The notes under the pieces: generated by a model
Databases searched by the model: none
Seen by the model: the letters and a program-made list of their open reading frames with translations, nothing else
What the model was told of the DNA's origin: nothing
Position numbers and translations under genes: made by a program
Shown here: one piece after another, positions 47,540 through 59,900 of the stretch
Layout of the letters: each line of letters opens with the position of its first letter
How positions within the stretch are numbered: position 1 is the stretch's first letter
NCBI GenBank assembly: GCA_949752735.1
Contig: OX457036.1
Span: forward strand, 8,102,192-8,166,191
Origin: Lumbricus terrestris
Lineage: Eukaryota; Annelida; Clitellata; Crassiclitellata; Lumbricidae
Length of the DNA: 64,000 nt
Reading direction: 5' to 3'

Positions 47540-48400
47540 TTTTTTCTGTCCGTGCATATGAGTCTGTTTATCTTTTTGCCTGTGCATATAAATCTGTTTA
47601 TCTTTTTGTCTGTGCATATAAATCTGTTTATCTTTTTGCCTGTGCATATAAATCTGTTTATCTTTTTGTCTGTACATATAAATCTGTTTATCTTTTTGTC
47701 TGTGCATATAAATCTGTTTATCTTTTTGCCTGTGCATATAAATCTGTTTATCTTTTTGTCTGTGCATATAAATCTGTTTATCTTTTTGTCTGTGCATATA
47801 AATCTGTTTATCTTTTTGTCTGTGCATATGAGTCTGCTTATCTTTCTGACTGTGCATTTGAATCTGTTTATCTTTCTGTATGTGCATATGAGTCTGCTTA
47901 TCTTTTTTGTATGTGCATATGAGTCTGCTTATCTTTCTGTCTGTGCATATGAGTCTGTTTATCTTTCTGTCTGTGCATATGAATCTGTTTATCTTTCTGT
48001 ATGTGCATATGAGTCTGTTTATCTTTCTGTCTGTGCGCATATGAGTCTGCTTATCTTTCTGTCTGTGCATATGAGTCTGCTTATCTTTCTGTCTGTGCAT
48101 ATGAGTCTGCTTATCTTTCTGTCTGTGCGCATATGAGTCTGCTTATCTTTCTGTCTGTGCATATGAGTCTGCTTATCTTTCTGTCTGTGCATATGAGTCT
48201 GCTTATCTTTCTATCTGTGCATATGAGTCTGTTTATCTGCCTGTCTGTGCATATGAGTCTGTTTATCTTTCTGTCTGCTTAAAGAATTTGTTTATCTTTC
48301 TATATCTGTGCCTATGAGTATGTTTATCTTTCTGTCTGATTGACAGAATTTGCTTATCTTTCTGTCGGTGCATATGAATTTGTTTATCATTTTGTTTGCT
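47540..48400. repeat. 30-bp minisatellite, about 28 units
   Basis: The unit is TGTGCATATAAATCTGTTTA then TCTTTTTGTC. Because 30 is divisible by 3, both strands stay open: HINLFIFLSV decapeptides on plus (201 codons) and KDKQIYMHRQ on minus (193 codons). Units drift from ATATAAATCTGTTTA (left) to ATATGAGTCTGCTTA (right). No gene signals flank it. Confidence 0.9.
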
Positions 48401-48716
48401 TATCTGATTTTGTGTAGGCCTATCTTCTTTGTTTGTTTATCTCATTTTGTTCATCCTTTTATCTCAACCCGTCTCCTCACACGTATGCTTGTGCAATGTG
48501 CGTATGAGACTGTTTTTTGTGCTGCACTTGTTATAATTATTAGTCAGCCTGCATGTATCTACTCATCTGTCTGTCTATCTGAATCTATATCCGTTCTCGT
48601 CTGTGTCTCACTGTCTGTGTATCTTTCTGTCTGCGTTCCTGCGTGTCTGTGTCTGTTCTATCCTTCTGTTCGTCTACACGAACCTTTTTATCTTTCTGTA
48701 TGCGTATCATTGTCTG

Positions 48717-48785
48717 TTTATCCTTCTACCTGCCTATAGCTGAGTTTATTAAATAAACTCAGCTATAGGCAGGTAGAAGGATAAA
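48717..48785. other. perfect 69-bp palindrome (34-bp arms, 1-nt centre)
   Basis: 48717-48750 is the exact reverse complement of 48752-48785, with A at 48751. The left arm continues the neighbouring TTTATCCTTCT-type repeat, so the right arm is likely an inverted copy of it. Confidence 0.95.
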
Positions 48786-50039
48786 TTTTGTCTGGATGAT
48801 TGCGTGTTTGATTCCGTTTATAATCCTTCATTCTGTGAAATCTGAGACTGTTTGGTTTCCTCAGAATGGAAATGAGTTTGTTTATTTATATGCGCCTGTC
48901 TGCTCGTTATAATTATGTCTGTAAATGTATGCTATTCAGTCAATCCACTCACACGTAGGGTATAATTATGTCTTTTGCCTGTTTGCCTGTCAGTGTATTT
49001 CTGTGTCTTTCTACAAGCCTGTCTTTCTGTATGTTCGTCTGCCTGTCTGTTGCTCTGTCTGCCTGTATGTTTTTCTACGTGTCTGTCCGTGTGCTTGTCG
49101 AGATATTTCTTTGTATCTGTGTGTCAACCTTTGTCCCTGTCTGACTATCTGTTTGCCTGTTTGCCTATTCGTCCTCCTACCTAACTGTGTATGTTTGCCT
49201 ATATATTATATGCCCTGAATGTTTTAACACCTGTATGTCTGTCTGAGTCTGTATAATATGCCTGTATGTCTGTCTTTATGCCTGTCTGTCTGTATGTCTG
49301 CCTATATGCTTGCCTGTCTGTCTGTCGGTCTCTTTATGTCTTTGTTTGAGTGTCCGTGTGTCTGTCCGTGCGTCAATCCGTCGGTTCATAATGGCTTGTC
49401 AGAAAAAGAAGATTTATATTCCAATGTTTCGATACGTCTGTCCATCAATCGTTCTTCCCCAATATCTGCAGGGAAGATGGGGGTATACTAGACCTTCTCC
49501 CAACCCACCTCCCCACTCCCTTCCACCCTTACCCTCCCGCAATTCCGCCGTCAAACAGACGAAGACGTATCTCTCGTAGTTGATCACCCGACGAATCCGC
49601 CAACAAATTAGTCCGCTTTTCTGCCGATTCACTGGCGTAGTATTTCATCGTCCGCCAATAACTACCGTGTATACCCTCATCGCTGCGTCACATCCGGTCG
49701 CCTTTCGTCACTTCCGCTTCGTCTCCGAATCTGAAAGATTACTGTGTAACGCCGAACGTAACGTCTCCAATTAGGCGCGTTGAATTCTGGGATTGCGTCG
49801 CCAATTTCCGGTCTTCCACTTTGTTAATTAGAGCGCCGCCGCCGGGACCCGGATGTTCGCGACCGGCGGAAGAATGCGGCATGATGGGAAAATGTCGGGA
49901 AAGATGATAACGCGCAACGGATGCTGGGATAATTGGGGAAGGGGATGGATGATCGAAATTGGAGACCTTGTCAAAAACGGATGTGATGTAATCAACTGAT
50001 ATGTCAATGCTGTTATTGATGGCAGGCGACAAAGATGAG
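48786..50039. other. no gene recognised; degenerate TCTG words to 49380
   Basis: 48960-49380 is degenerate CTGTCTGCCTGT sequence. 49740-50000 is mixed, with short frames. Confidence 0.4.
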
Positions 50040-50064
50040 AATGATGACGACGATTATGACGACT

Positions 50065-50101
<37 letters not shown>

Positions 50102-50139
50102 CGACGACGACGACGACGACGACGATGGCGATGATGGTG

Positions 50140-50202
<63 letters not shown>

Positions 50203-50275
50203 TAAATAATAACAATAATAATAATAAGAATAATAATAATATTATTATTATTATAGTATTATATTATATTATTAT
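50040..50275. repeat. (GAT/GAC)n then (AAT)n triplet array
   Basis: GATGATGAT and GACGACGAC to about 50135, then AATAATAAT to 50240 and ATTATT beyond. Poly-Asp/poly-Asn frames are its translation. Confidence 0.9.
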
Positions 50276-50278
50276 TAT

Positions 50279-50472
50279 AGCGGCGCTAGGGGGGACCTTG
50301 TGGGGCTAATCCCCCATGAAAAAGGCCATCCTATTTCCCATGTAAAAATGAAATATTTGGACGATTTACAACCTTTAGCCCCCCCCAAACGGCGGAAGAT
50401 TTCGACCAAATGACTAAGAAAAGGGCCGTCAGAAATTTTGACGGCAGAAAAACTGAAATCCTGGTCCAGCTA
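50279..50472. mobile_element. decayed family 3 MITE
   Basis: GCGGCGCTAGGGGGG at the left, GACTAAGAAAAGGGCCGTCAG and CTGAAATCCTGGTCCAGC at the right match 33013-33249. The terminal CAGTGG/CCACTG is lost. Confidence 0.65.
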
Positions 50473-50967
50473 CTCAGTTTACCAACGCTAATTGCCGAAT
50501 GGAAGGTTGAGTGAACATTTTGGAATGATAGTGATTCTGCACCCGTGTGATCTTTGTACCAGAGTGTCTACCATTGCCCTACCCCTACCCCTCCCCCTCC
50601 CCCTCCACCCACCCACACCCACATGCTGATGAGCAGTGGTGTTGCTGACGATAGCAACAAAGGACTTAGAAAGATAACAATGACAGCGAGAAGGCAACGA
50701 TCTATGCAGGTAGTGATAAGAATGGGTGCGGTCATAACGACGGTAGTCATGGTGATATGGAGCAATTGACGACAACGATAAGAAGATAATGATTTGAAAA
50801 TGACGTTGATGGTTCCGAGAGAACTTCCGACGTCCTGAATGGTGAAGATATGAAGGTGGTTGAAATAAGAATGGCGATTGTTATTATCATTGTTGCTATT
50901 ATTATAGATTAGATCTATTATTATTGCTATTATAACTACCATTGTAATTATTATTAAAATTATTATA

Positions 50968-51020
<53 letters not shown>

Positions 51021-51207
51021 TGCTGTCGTAAGTTTTGTAACTGCTCTTATTATTGTGATTTTTCTTCAATGAAGACGACTATTATTGTAAATTTGTAATG
51101 ACGATAATAGCAATGATGAAGGAAATTAGCAATGCCACATTAATAATTATGCGAACAAAAGAGGCAAGCTATTTATTGTTTTTATAGCGAACATTATAGT
51201 GTAATAT
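50473..51207. other. no gene recognised; (ATT)n at 50955-51015
   Basis: A C-rich run at 50577-50620 and an ATT run are the only notable features. Confidence 0.4.
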
Positions 51208-51614
51208 CAGGGGTTGATCCATGGGGCAAATCCGGCCATGGCCATGACCCCATTTAGAAATTTATTTTCGACCAGCTATTCTGGCTCGGAAAGTTGACGC
51301 GGTCCCTCCCCCCCTGAGCAGTTTCGTAGGTCGCAGGCCCCCTCCCCACGAGGTCCGTACAGAGGTTTAAGAACACTGTACAAAAAAACTCATCACTTAT
51401 TTTTTGGCGGGAAAAATGTATTTTTTCTTTGAAATGGTATCTTTTTCCAGAGATTTCGACCAAATGACTAAAAAAAGAGGTCATAAAAACTATTTTGACG
51501 GATAAGATGGTATCTTTTCTTGGGAATTCGACAAATAACTTAGAAAAAGATCTTCAGATTTTCGGTGACCAAAGACGAAATTTTTCCCTGTCACAAAACC
51601 AAAATTTTGGCCCC
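51208..51614. mobile_element. decayed family 2 and family 3 MITE remnants
   Basis: 51208-51360 parallels 7232-7392 (CAGGGGTTGATCC, AAATCCGGCCATGGCC, GACCAGCTATTCTGGCT). 51375-51614 contains GATTTCGACCAAATGACTAA as in family 3 at 50398. Retroelement B starts immediately after, so it inserted into this remnant. Confidence 0.6.
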
Positions 51615-52714
51615 TGTAGCGTATTAAATCGCTATTATCTATCAAACTAACTTGTCTGATATTATATGTTAATTCTAAGTAGGAGTTAAGCTAGATAATT
51701 TAGTCGGCGTATCTAGATTAATAATTTGGCGTCTAGTGGATTAGTAACTAGGAGACCACGAATTTTGCGTACATGAGCGAGGCAGTCATGGTGACGTCAA
51801 GCGGTTACTACGGACGCTTACGTAAGCGAAAACATTTGCATCGACGCGTAACCAATTAAAGCATCGAAATGAGCGTAACGGTTGGAATTGAATGGAAACA
51901 GCCACGTCATTGAAATTTGACATAAACGGTTGATTCCTTACATGAACATTGAGAAAGATGGTTGTCCAGTTGTGGCTGGCAATTCATTTGAAGTTTATTC
52001 AATGGTGAGGATGATGATTATGCTCGTATCTGGTCGTAAAACAGTACGAGGCATTCGTGTGAGAGTAGAGGCGATTTAGAAATTCGAAGTTGCGAACTCT
52101 AACGTCCGTGAAGTCTACATTGTGATCGTGACGGTTGGTGAGACGATATTCGTGTGTTGAGAAATGATTTTGGGCTCGTTGTCTCTGGTTGACATTTCAA
52201 GGTCATTTTCAATTGGGAAGGAAATTCTCATTGGTTGGAGTGTGATAATTTGATGCTACGGAAGTATTGAATATTGTCTTGTCTGGTATTCGATCTGGAT
52301 TCCACAGCTTGACAGTATCTCATTATCCTTCTTCAAATATAGCACGAGGTTGCTTATCTTCATTCAGTGAATCTACGGAGAATCAGCAGAATTATTTCTT
52401 CAAATATAGCACGGGGTTGCTTATCTTCATTCAGTGAATCAACAGAGAATCTACAGAACTATTTCAAGACCGTTTACACTACAGAAACGACATGTCATAT
52501 ATCTCAACTGTGGAGCACAGATAAGCTAAAAGATAATTATAATTAGTGATACGCCAAATAAGTAAATAGGAATATTGCGTAATTGTATTGTGTATTTAAT
52601 AGTTTCAATTATATCATACATTTATAAAGAATTGGTGTCTCTTTGAACAGATCATTTAAATGCAGTACATTTTCAATTACCCGCTAAAATAAGCATAAAA
52701 ACGGAGACGTTACA
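51615..52714 (+). repeat. 5' LTR of element B, 1100 bp
   Basis: Starts TGTAGCGTATTAAATCGC and ends ACGGAGACGTTACA, the same TG...CA ends as element A's LTRs. It is 67 bp longer because of a tandem duplication (starts 52329 and 52396, TTCTTCAAATATAGCACG). A CRE (TGACGTCA) is at 51792-51799 and the palindrome CGCTTACGTAAGCG at 51815-51828. Confidence 0.95.
51792..51828 (+). promoter_or_regulatory. CRE and TTACGTAA palindrome in the LTR
   Basis: TGACGTCA (perfect CRE, CREB/ATF type) and CGCTTACGTAAGCG (contains TTACGTAA, a PAR-bZIP/C/EBP-type palindrome) lie 15 bp apart. The same pair occurs in both LTRs of element A at 56546-56582 and 62938-62974. Their conservation in three LTRs suggests U3 promoter sites; this is inference. 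Confidence 0.5.
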
Positions 52715-52716
52715 AA

Positions 52717-52734
52717 TGGGGGCTCGTCCGGGAT
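52717..52734 (+). other. primer-binding site of B, tRNA-Pro type
   Basis: TGGGGGCTCGTCCGGGAT, two bases after the LTR end, is the 18-nt complement of a tRNA-Pro 3' end, the primer class also used by murine leukaemia-type retroviruses. Confidence 0.9.
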
Positions 52735-53056
52735 AACAATTGACAATATTATTGTTGATTAGATTGAACTTTACTGACATTTATATTGAAGAGACAAAAC
52801 TGATCAAAATGCAGATTTATTTGGAAATTGTTAAGCATAGCGCAATGTCAACGCAGCGCATGTATAGATATTAAGCATTAGAGTCGGTGCGATAATCCTT
52901 ATTGCGTAACATACACCAGAGATTGTATCACGTTAAGAGGGAGCATTAGTGCGACGCTTAATAATTTTAATAATTATTATAAGCGAGTGTGAAATTGTAT
53001 AGCGCATATTAGAGCGTTAAATTTACTACTACTTAACCAAAAGTGAGTAAGTAAGA

Positions 53057-55726
53057 ATGTCAATCACAGAGTGGCAACAATGGCTTGATATGGGACGTTC
53101 ACTCTCATTGGATGGTGAAGAGCTGAAGGCATTCGTCAGGGACAGACAAAACGACTTTAGACAGCAGAGGGCGAATGAAAGAGAAGAGAAAAAGGAAAAT
53201 GAGCTACGTGCAGCTGCAGAAGCCAAAGCAGCCAGAGAGAGTGAGTTGGAACTAGCGCGAGAGGCGACTAGATTAGCCGAAGTAAAGGCAGTTAGAGAAA
53301 AAGAAATAGAAATAGCGAGGATGAATGAGGCAAGGCTTACGCGAGAAGCAAATGACGTTAGGCTTGAAAGAGAAGCAACCGAAGCCAGGCTTATACGAGA
53401 AGCCGATGAAGTGAGACAGGCAAGGGACAGAGAATTAGAGAATAAGAGGCTTGAGGTTCAAGTGAGAATGAGAGAGATAGAATCGGGAGATAGACGAAAC
53501 AGGGATGATGGAGATTCCTACATGACGATGGGTGACAACCACCAAGGAAACCAAAGTCATAAGGGAATGAAGAACATTAAGTTCCCAATATTTAACGAGG
53601 CAAAGGACTGTCTCGATGCGTATCTTCTTAGATTTGAGCGGACGTGTACGACATACGAGATACCAAGAGATGTATGGTCACTGATGCTAGCGCGACATCT
53701 GGAGTCGAAAGCTTTAGAAGTATACCAGCGTTTGTCGGCTGAAGAAACACAAGACTACGATTGTTTAAAGAAGCATCTACTGAAAAGATTCCAATTAACA
53801 GAAGGAGGGTATCGTAACAAGTTTAAGACTAGCAAGATGGAACAAGGAGAGACTCCTTCAAATTTCATTTACAGATTGCAACGATATTTGCAGCAATGGT
53901 TACTTCAAGCAGGATTTAAGCAGACCTACGAAGGAATCGAGGATCTACTACTAAAGGATCAATTTTTCCTCACTTGTAGTAATGAGTTGAGGATGTTCAT
54001 TAAAGAGAAAGGAAAAATGAGCTGAGAGGACACATTGACATGTGCAGAATCTTACATCGAAGCTCACGGGTACAGATATGCCGAGAATTCTGTGAAACCT
54101 CAAGGGAGATTTAATAATGACAAAGGTAATGGAAAGTCATTTGAAGAGAAATCTAGAGAGAAATTCCAAGGAAATGTAAACAGAGGAAGAGTTGAAACGC
54201 GACAGAACAAAGAGACAAATCACAGTGGAAATGTGAATAGAGGATTTAGTAGAGAAAGAGAGCAGGCAGCAGAACACAAGATAACTTGTTTTGCGTGTGG
54301 TAAGGTAGGTCATAAAGCGTTTGATTGTGTGCATAAGGCCAAAGGGTTTGTTAAACACACAGCTGCAGCCGTACAGATTTACGAGAATAGAGCGTACAGA
54401 GCTGTACAGACAAATGAAAATACGAAATCGAATGAAATTGACAGAACAGTAGAACGCCAGGATAGGAAAGGTAAAGAAGAAGTACCGAAACATATGGCAG
54501 CAAGTACGGTAGTTACGGAACGGAAAGATGGTTGCATTGACATTGAAAGTATAGACGAATGTCAAGCGAAGGTCAATGGCGTAGACGCCAATTGTCTTTA
54601 CGATTCTGGAGCGAGTACATGTATCGTGAGGAGATCGCTAATCAAGGATAGTGATTTGACTGGGAAGGAAACGCACTGCATCCTAGTTGATGGGAGTTTA
54701 AGGTGTTTTCCTACAGCCAATGTAAACATTGAGAGCGAGTATTTTACTGGTGAAGTTGAGGCAATGGTTATGGATGAACCAGTAAAACCGATAATTATTG
54801 GACGCGTGAGAGGGTTGAAATATACCGTAACGAATGAGAACACGGATGAAAATGTGATTAATTGTGACAAAGGAGAGAAAGTGGATGGGACGATTATGAG
54901 TGAGAAACAAGAAAAAGTTGAGTATAAAGGAATACTCAAGGGAATTGTGAATGCTAATTCACGTTGGCAAGATGCCAAGAAGAAAGTAAGATTCGAGAGT
55001 GATGAGATGAGCACGGAGTATGATGATGTAATAGAGAAAGTTGTAAGTGATGACGTCATGAACAGTGACGCACATCAAACGACAGCAGCGATAGAAACGA
55101 GAGCTGAGTCTAAGAAAGTGGTGAAATATAAACCACTCAAGGTCACCGAAATGCCCGACCTAAATATTACCACAAAAGAAATAAAGGAATTACAGAAAAC
55201 AGATGAGACGTTGAAGAGTTGCTGGGATAAAGCATCTGAGTGGAATGGCGATGAGAAGAGTACAGAAAAGGTGCTGTACGTAAAGAAAGATGGATTGTTG
55301 TACCGGAGATGGAAGGAAGTTTTAAAAGACGAAGCGAAGTGGCAGTTGATGGTTCCAAAACAGTTGAGAAACAAAGTTCTAGCTGTAGCACATAACTCGC
55401 TACTGTCAGCTCATCTAGGCATGAAGAAGACTCACGATAAAATTGTGAATGAATTTTATTGGCCAGGGATAAATCAAGAAGTTCGGCGATACATATTAAG
55501 TTGTGATGTATGCCAGAAAGCAGTAGATAAGAAAGTGAATTACAAGGCACCGATGGGACATCTTCCAGTGCTGGATGTGCCGTTTAAGCATGTCTGTGTA
55601 GACATCATAGGAGCCATAGAGCCAATGTCTATGAGAGGATATCGTTATGTATTAACGATTATCGACTTAAGCACAAGATATCCTGAAGCAATACCGTTGA
55701 AAGGAATAAGTACCGAGGAAGTGGCG
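53057..55726 (+). pseudogene. element B gag-protease-integrase, 5' part, with in-frame TGA
   Basis: The ATG at 53057 follows AAGTGAGTAAGTAAGA, the same context as element A's start. The product begins with a charged heptad-rich helix, then the SCAN-like capsid C-terminus, reaching a TGA at 54023-54025. Element A has a Leu codon there. The frame is otherwise unbroken beyond it and gives the zinc knuckle CFACGKVGHKAFDC (54287-54328), protease YDSGAST (about 54600), the integrase HHCC zinc domain and the first catalytic Asp (VDIIG). At 55726 it is cut by the insertion of element A; the host frame ends on the Ala codon GCG. The residues after that are LTR translation. One nonsense change plus the insertion make it a pseudogene. 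Confidence 0.9.
55722..55726 (+). repeat. 5-bp target duplication TGGCG, left copy
   Basis: TGGCG immediately precedes element A; the matching copy is at 63152-63156. Five bp is the usual duplication for Ty3/gypsy integrases. Confidence 0.95.
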
Positions 55727-56759
55727 TGTAACGTCTCCGTTTTTATGCTTATTTTAGCGGGTAATTGAAAATGTACTGCATTTAAATGATCTGTTCAAAG
55801 AGACACCAATTCTTTATAAATGTATGATATAATTGAAAACTATTAAATACACAATACAATTACGCAATATTCCTATTTACTTATTTGGCGTATCACTAAT
55901 TATAATTATCTTTTAGCTTATCTGTGCTCCACAGTTGAGATATATGACATGTCGTTTCTGCAGTGTAAACGGCCTTGAAATAGTTCTGTAGATCTCTGTA
56001 GACTTACTGAATGAAGATAAGCAACCTCGTGCTATATTTGAAGAAGGATAATGAGATACTGCCAAGCTGTGGAATCCAGATCGAATACCAGACAAGACAA
56101 TATTCAATACTTCCGTAGCATCAAATTATCACACTCCAGCCAATGAGAATTTACTTCCCAATTGAAAATGACCTTGAAATGTCAACCAGAGACAACGAGC
56201 CCAAAATCGTTTCTCTACACACGAATATCGTCTCACCAACCGTCACGATCACAATGTAGACTTCACGGACGTTAGAGTTCGCAACTTCGAATTTCTAAAT
56301 CGCCTCTACTCTCACACGAATGCCTCGTACTGTTTTACGACCAGATACGAGCATAATCATCATCCTCACCATTGAATAAACTTCAAATGAATTGCCAGCC
56401 ACAACTGGACAACCATCTTTCTCAATGTTCATGTAAGGAATCAACCGTTTATGTCAAATTTCAATGACGTGGCTGTTTCCATTCAATTCCAACCGTTACG
56501 CTCATTTCGATGCTTTAATTGGTTACGCGTCGATGCAAATGTTTTCGCTTACGTAAGCGTCCGTAGTAACCGCTTGACGTCACCATGACTGCCTCGCTCA
56601 TGTACGCAAAATTCGTGGTCTCCTAGTTACTAATCCACTAGACGCCAAATTATTAATCTAGATACGCCAACTAAATTACCTAGCTTAACTCCTACTTAGA
56701 ATTAACATATAATATCAGACAAGTTAGTTTGATAGATAATAGCGATTTAATACGCTACA
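55727..56759 (-). repeat. 3' LTR of element A, 1033 bp
   Basis: In plus coordinates it runs from TGTAACGTCTCCG to GCGATTTAATACGCTACA, the inverse of B's LTR ends. The CRE and TTACGTAA palindrome are at 56575-56582 and 56546-56559. Confidence 0.95.
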
Positions 56760-56763
56760 AATA

Positions 56764-56773
56764 CCCCTCCTTC
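56764..56773 (-). other. polypurine tract of element A
   Basis: Minus-strand GAAGGAGGGG followed by TATT and the LTR start TGTAGCG, the position expected for plus-strand DNA priming. Confidence 0.8.
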
Positions 56774-56920
56774 AAAAGTCTGTAATCAGGCTTTACAATC
56801 TCACCTAATTATCTATCAACTAAATTTCTATCAACTTCCTTATTCTATCTTACACAACAATACAACATTACTGAACTTCTTATCTACATTATTATAATAC
56901 ATTACTGATATATTTAAGTA

Positions 56921-59900
56921 CTATGTAATTCCTCTACTCAAATAATCTTTCATAACATTATTGCTCCCCTTGATATATCGTATCGTAAAGCAATAATTTT
57001 GAAGTGCTAGACTCCACCTCATGACTCTCGCATTTCTCATTCTCCCTTCCTTCATATACTGTAGTCCGCAGTGGTCCGTCTCAATCACAAACTGCTTTCC
57101 ACACAAGTACCTGTCAAACCGACTAATTCCCCACATTATCGCTAGACATTCTCTCTCCTCAACTGAATATCTCGTCTCTCTTTCCAATAGTTTCCTACTC
57201 GCATATGCAATCGGGTGGTTTATCCCTTCATACTGCTGTATCAGGACACAACCTATTCCTCTTCCTGATGCATCCGTTTGAATCACGAATTCCTTCTCCA
57301 AGTTTGGTAACTTTAGTATCGGTGTTTTAGCAAGTGCTGCTTTCAGCTTACTAAAACTCTCTTCTAATTTCTCGTTCCAATCAACATTATTAGCTGCTGA
57401 CTTCTTTGTCAAATCACTTAATGGTGCCATCAGTTCAGCACAATGAGGAATAAATTTTCTGTAATAGTTTATTGCTCCCAAAAAGCTTCTTATCTGTTTC
57501 TTCGTTTTCGGTTGTGGCATCTCCACAATTTTATCTATTGATTCTCCTTTAGGACTAATGTCGTCGTTGTTTAACGTATGACCCAAGAAATCTATGCGAC
57601 CATACCCTAATGAACATTTCTTTGGTTTCAAAGTCAGGTGAGCATCTCTCACTCTTTGAAAAAATTCTCGTAAAATCTTCATATGTTTAGTCCATCCTTC
57701 TGTATGAGCTAGTATGTCATCAACATAACTCTCCAGATTCTCGGTTCCATGCAAAATCTTCCTTATCAGTCTGTTATAGCTTGAAGCACTATTTACCAAT
57801 CCAAATGGTAAAACATTGAATTTATACAACCCACTTGCACAAATGAAAGTTGTATAATCTTTTGACTCTTCGCTCATTGGAATTTGCCAATACCCTTTGC
57901 AAAAATCAAACTTGCTATATATTTTGCTGCCACTCAGTTTATTGAAGATATCCTCGTTTGACATCATCGGCTCTGGATCAAAAACTGTCACTTTGTTCAA
58001 TTGTTTATAGTTACAGCAAAGTCTATTGCTTCCATCAGCTTTCTTAACAACAACAAGCGGTGCTGCGTAAGCTGCTTCTGATCTTTCTATTATTCCATTC
58101 TCTAACATTATCTCAATTTCCTTATCAATTTCAGACTGTAGATGATACGGTGTTGGATACGCTTTCATCCTAACAGGTTCATCACTCGTAAGATGAATCT
58201 CGTGTTTCACCATGTCAGTTCTTCCTGGTTTATCTGTGAATATGTCTTGATATTCTCTCAGTAATTTCTCTAATTCACCTCTCTGTTCATCTTCTAATTG
58301 TGGATTAATATCAACATCCTTGTATGTCTCAGTTTGCTTACTAACATACAAATTCAATATCTCCTCCTCTTCGTCTTCACCTTCTCTACCATCATGTACA
58401 ATAGCTGACACATATGCTATTGTCTCAGAACCTGACAATTCTTCTTCACTCCTCTCGTAATATTTCTTTAGTATGTTGATATGGTATGTTTTCAGTTTTC
58501 CACCATCAACCTCAACTTTGTAATCGTAATCTCCGATTTTCCCTCTGACAACAAATGGTCCTTGCCATTTTACAAGCATCTTATTATTACAACTCGGCAG
58601 TAACAATAGGACTTTATCACCTATCTCCAGTTTTCTATATCGTGCATTTTTATCGTAGTATTTCTTGTTCTTCGCATTAGCTTTGTGAATTGCTTTCTGC
58701 GCCATGTTACATGTTTCCTCTATACGTTCTCGTAGATCTGTCATATATGTGTACACATCCTTCACCTCGTCTTCCACTTTTTCGTTTGTCCACAGTTCCT
58801 TCAATATCTGTACCGGACCTCTACATGATCTTCCGAAGATTAATTCGAAAGGCGTGTATCCGTGGCTCTCGTGTACAGTATCTCGTAGTGCGAAAAGTAA
58901 TGGTGCCAAGTATCTATCCCACTCTTTCACTTGTTCACCTATCAATTTTCTCAGTGTAGTCTTAATTGTTCCATTCAGTCGTTCCACACAACCATTTCCC
59001 ATCGCGTGGTATGGACTTGTCATCGTATGCTTGATTAATAACATCTTGTTTACTTCGGCCATTAGTTCTGACGTAAACTGGCTCCCTCTATCTGTATGAA
59101 TTCTTTCTGGTACGCCCATCCGACAGTAAAAGTTAAACAAGGCTTCCGCCACCTCCTCGGTACTAATACCTTTCAACGGTATTGCTTCAGGATATCTGGT
59201 GCTTAAGTCGATAATCGTTAATACATAACGATATCCTCTCATAGACATTGGCTCTATGGCTCCTATGATATCTACACAGACATGCTTGAACGGCACATCC
59301 AGCACTGGAAGATGTCCCATCGGTACCTTGTAGTTCACTTTCTTATCCACTGCTTTCTGGCATACATCACAACTTAATATGTATCGCCGAACTTCTTGAT
59401 TTATCCCTGGCCAATAAAATTCATTCACAATTTTATCGTGAGTCTTTTTCATGCCTAGATGAGCTGACAGTAGCGAGTTATGTGCTACAGCTAGAACTTT
59501 GTTTCTCAACTGTTTCGGAACCATCAACTGCCACTTCGCTTCATCTTTCAATACTTCCTTCCATCTCCGGTACAACAATCCATCTTTCTTTACGTACAGC
59601 ACTTTTTCTGTACTCTTCTCATCGCCATTCCACTCAGATGCTTTATCCCAGTAACTCTTCAATGTTTCATCTGTCTTCTGTAATTCCTTTATTTCTTTTG
59701 TGGTTATATTCAGGTCGGGCATTTCTGTGACCTTGAGTGGTTTATATTTCACTACTTTCTTCGACTCAGCTCTCGTTTCTATCGCTGCTGTCGTTTGATG
59801 TGCGTCACTGTTCATGACGTCATCACTTCCAACTTTCTCTATTACGTCATCATATTCCGTGCTCATTTCATCACTCTCAAATCTTACTGTCTTCTTGGCA

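Noticed and set aside
56760..56920. Envelope-like ORF downstream of RNase H
   Set aside because: Only 161 bp separate the ORF end from the 3' LTR, so there is no room for one.
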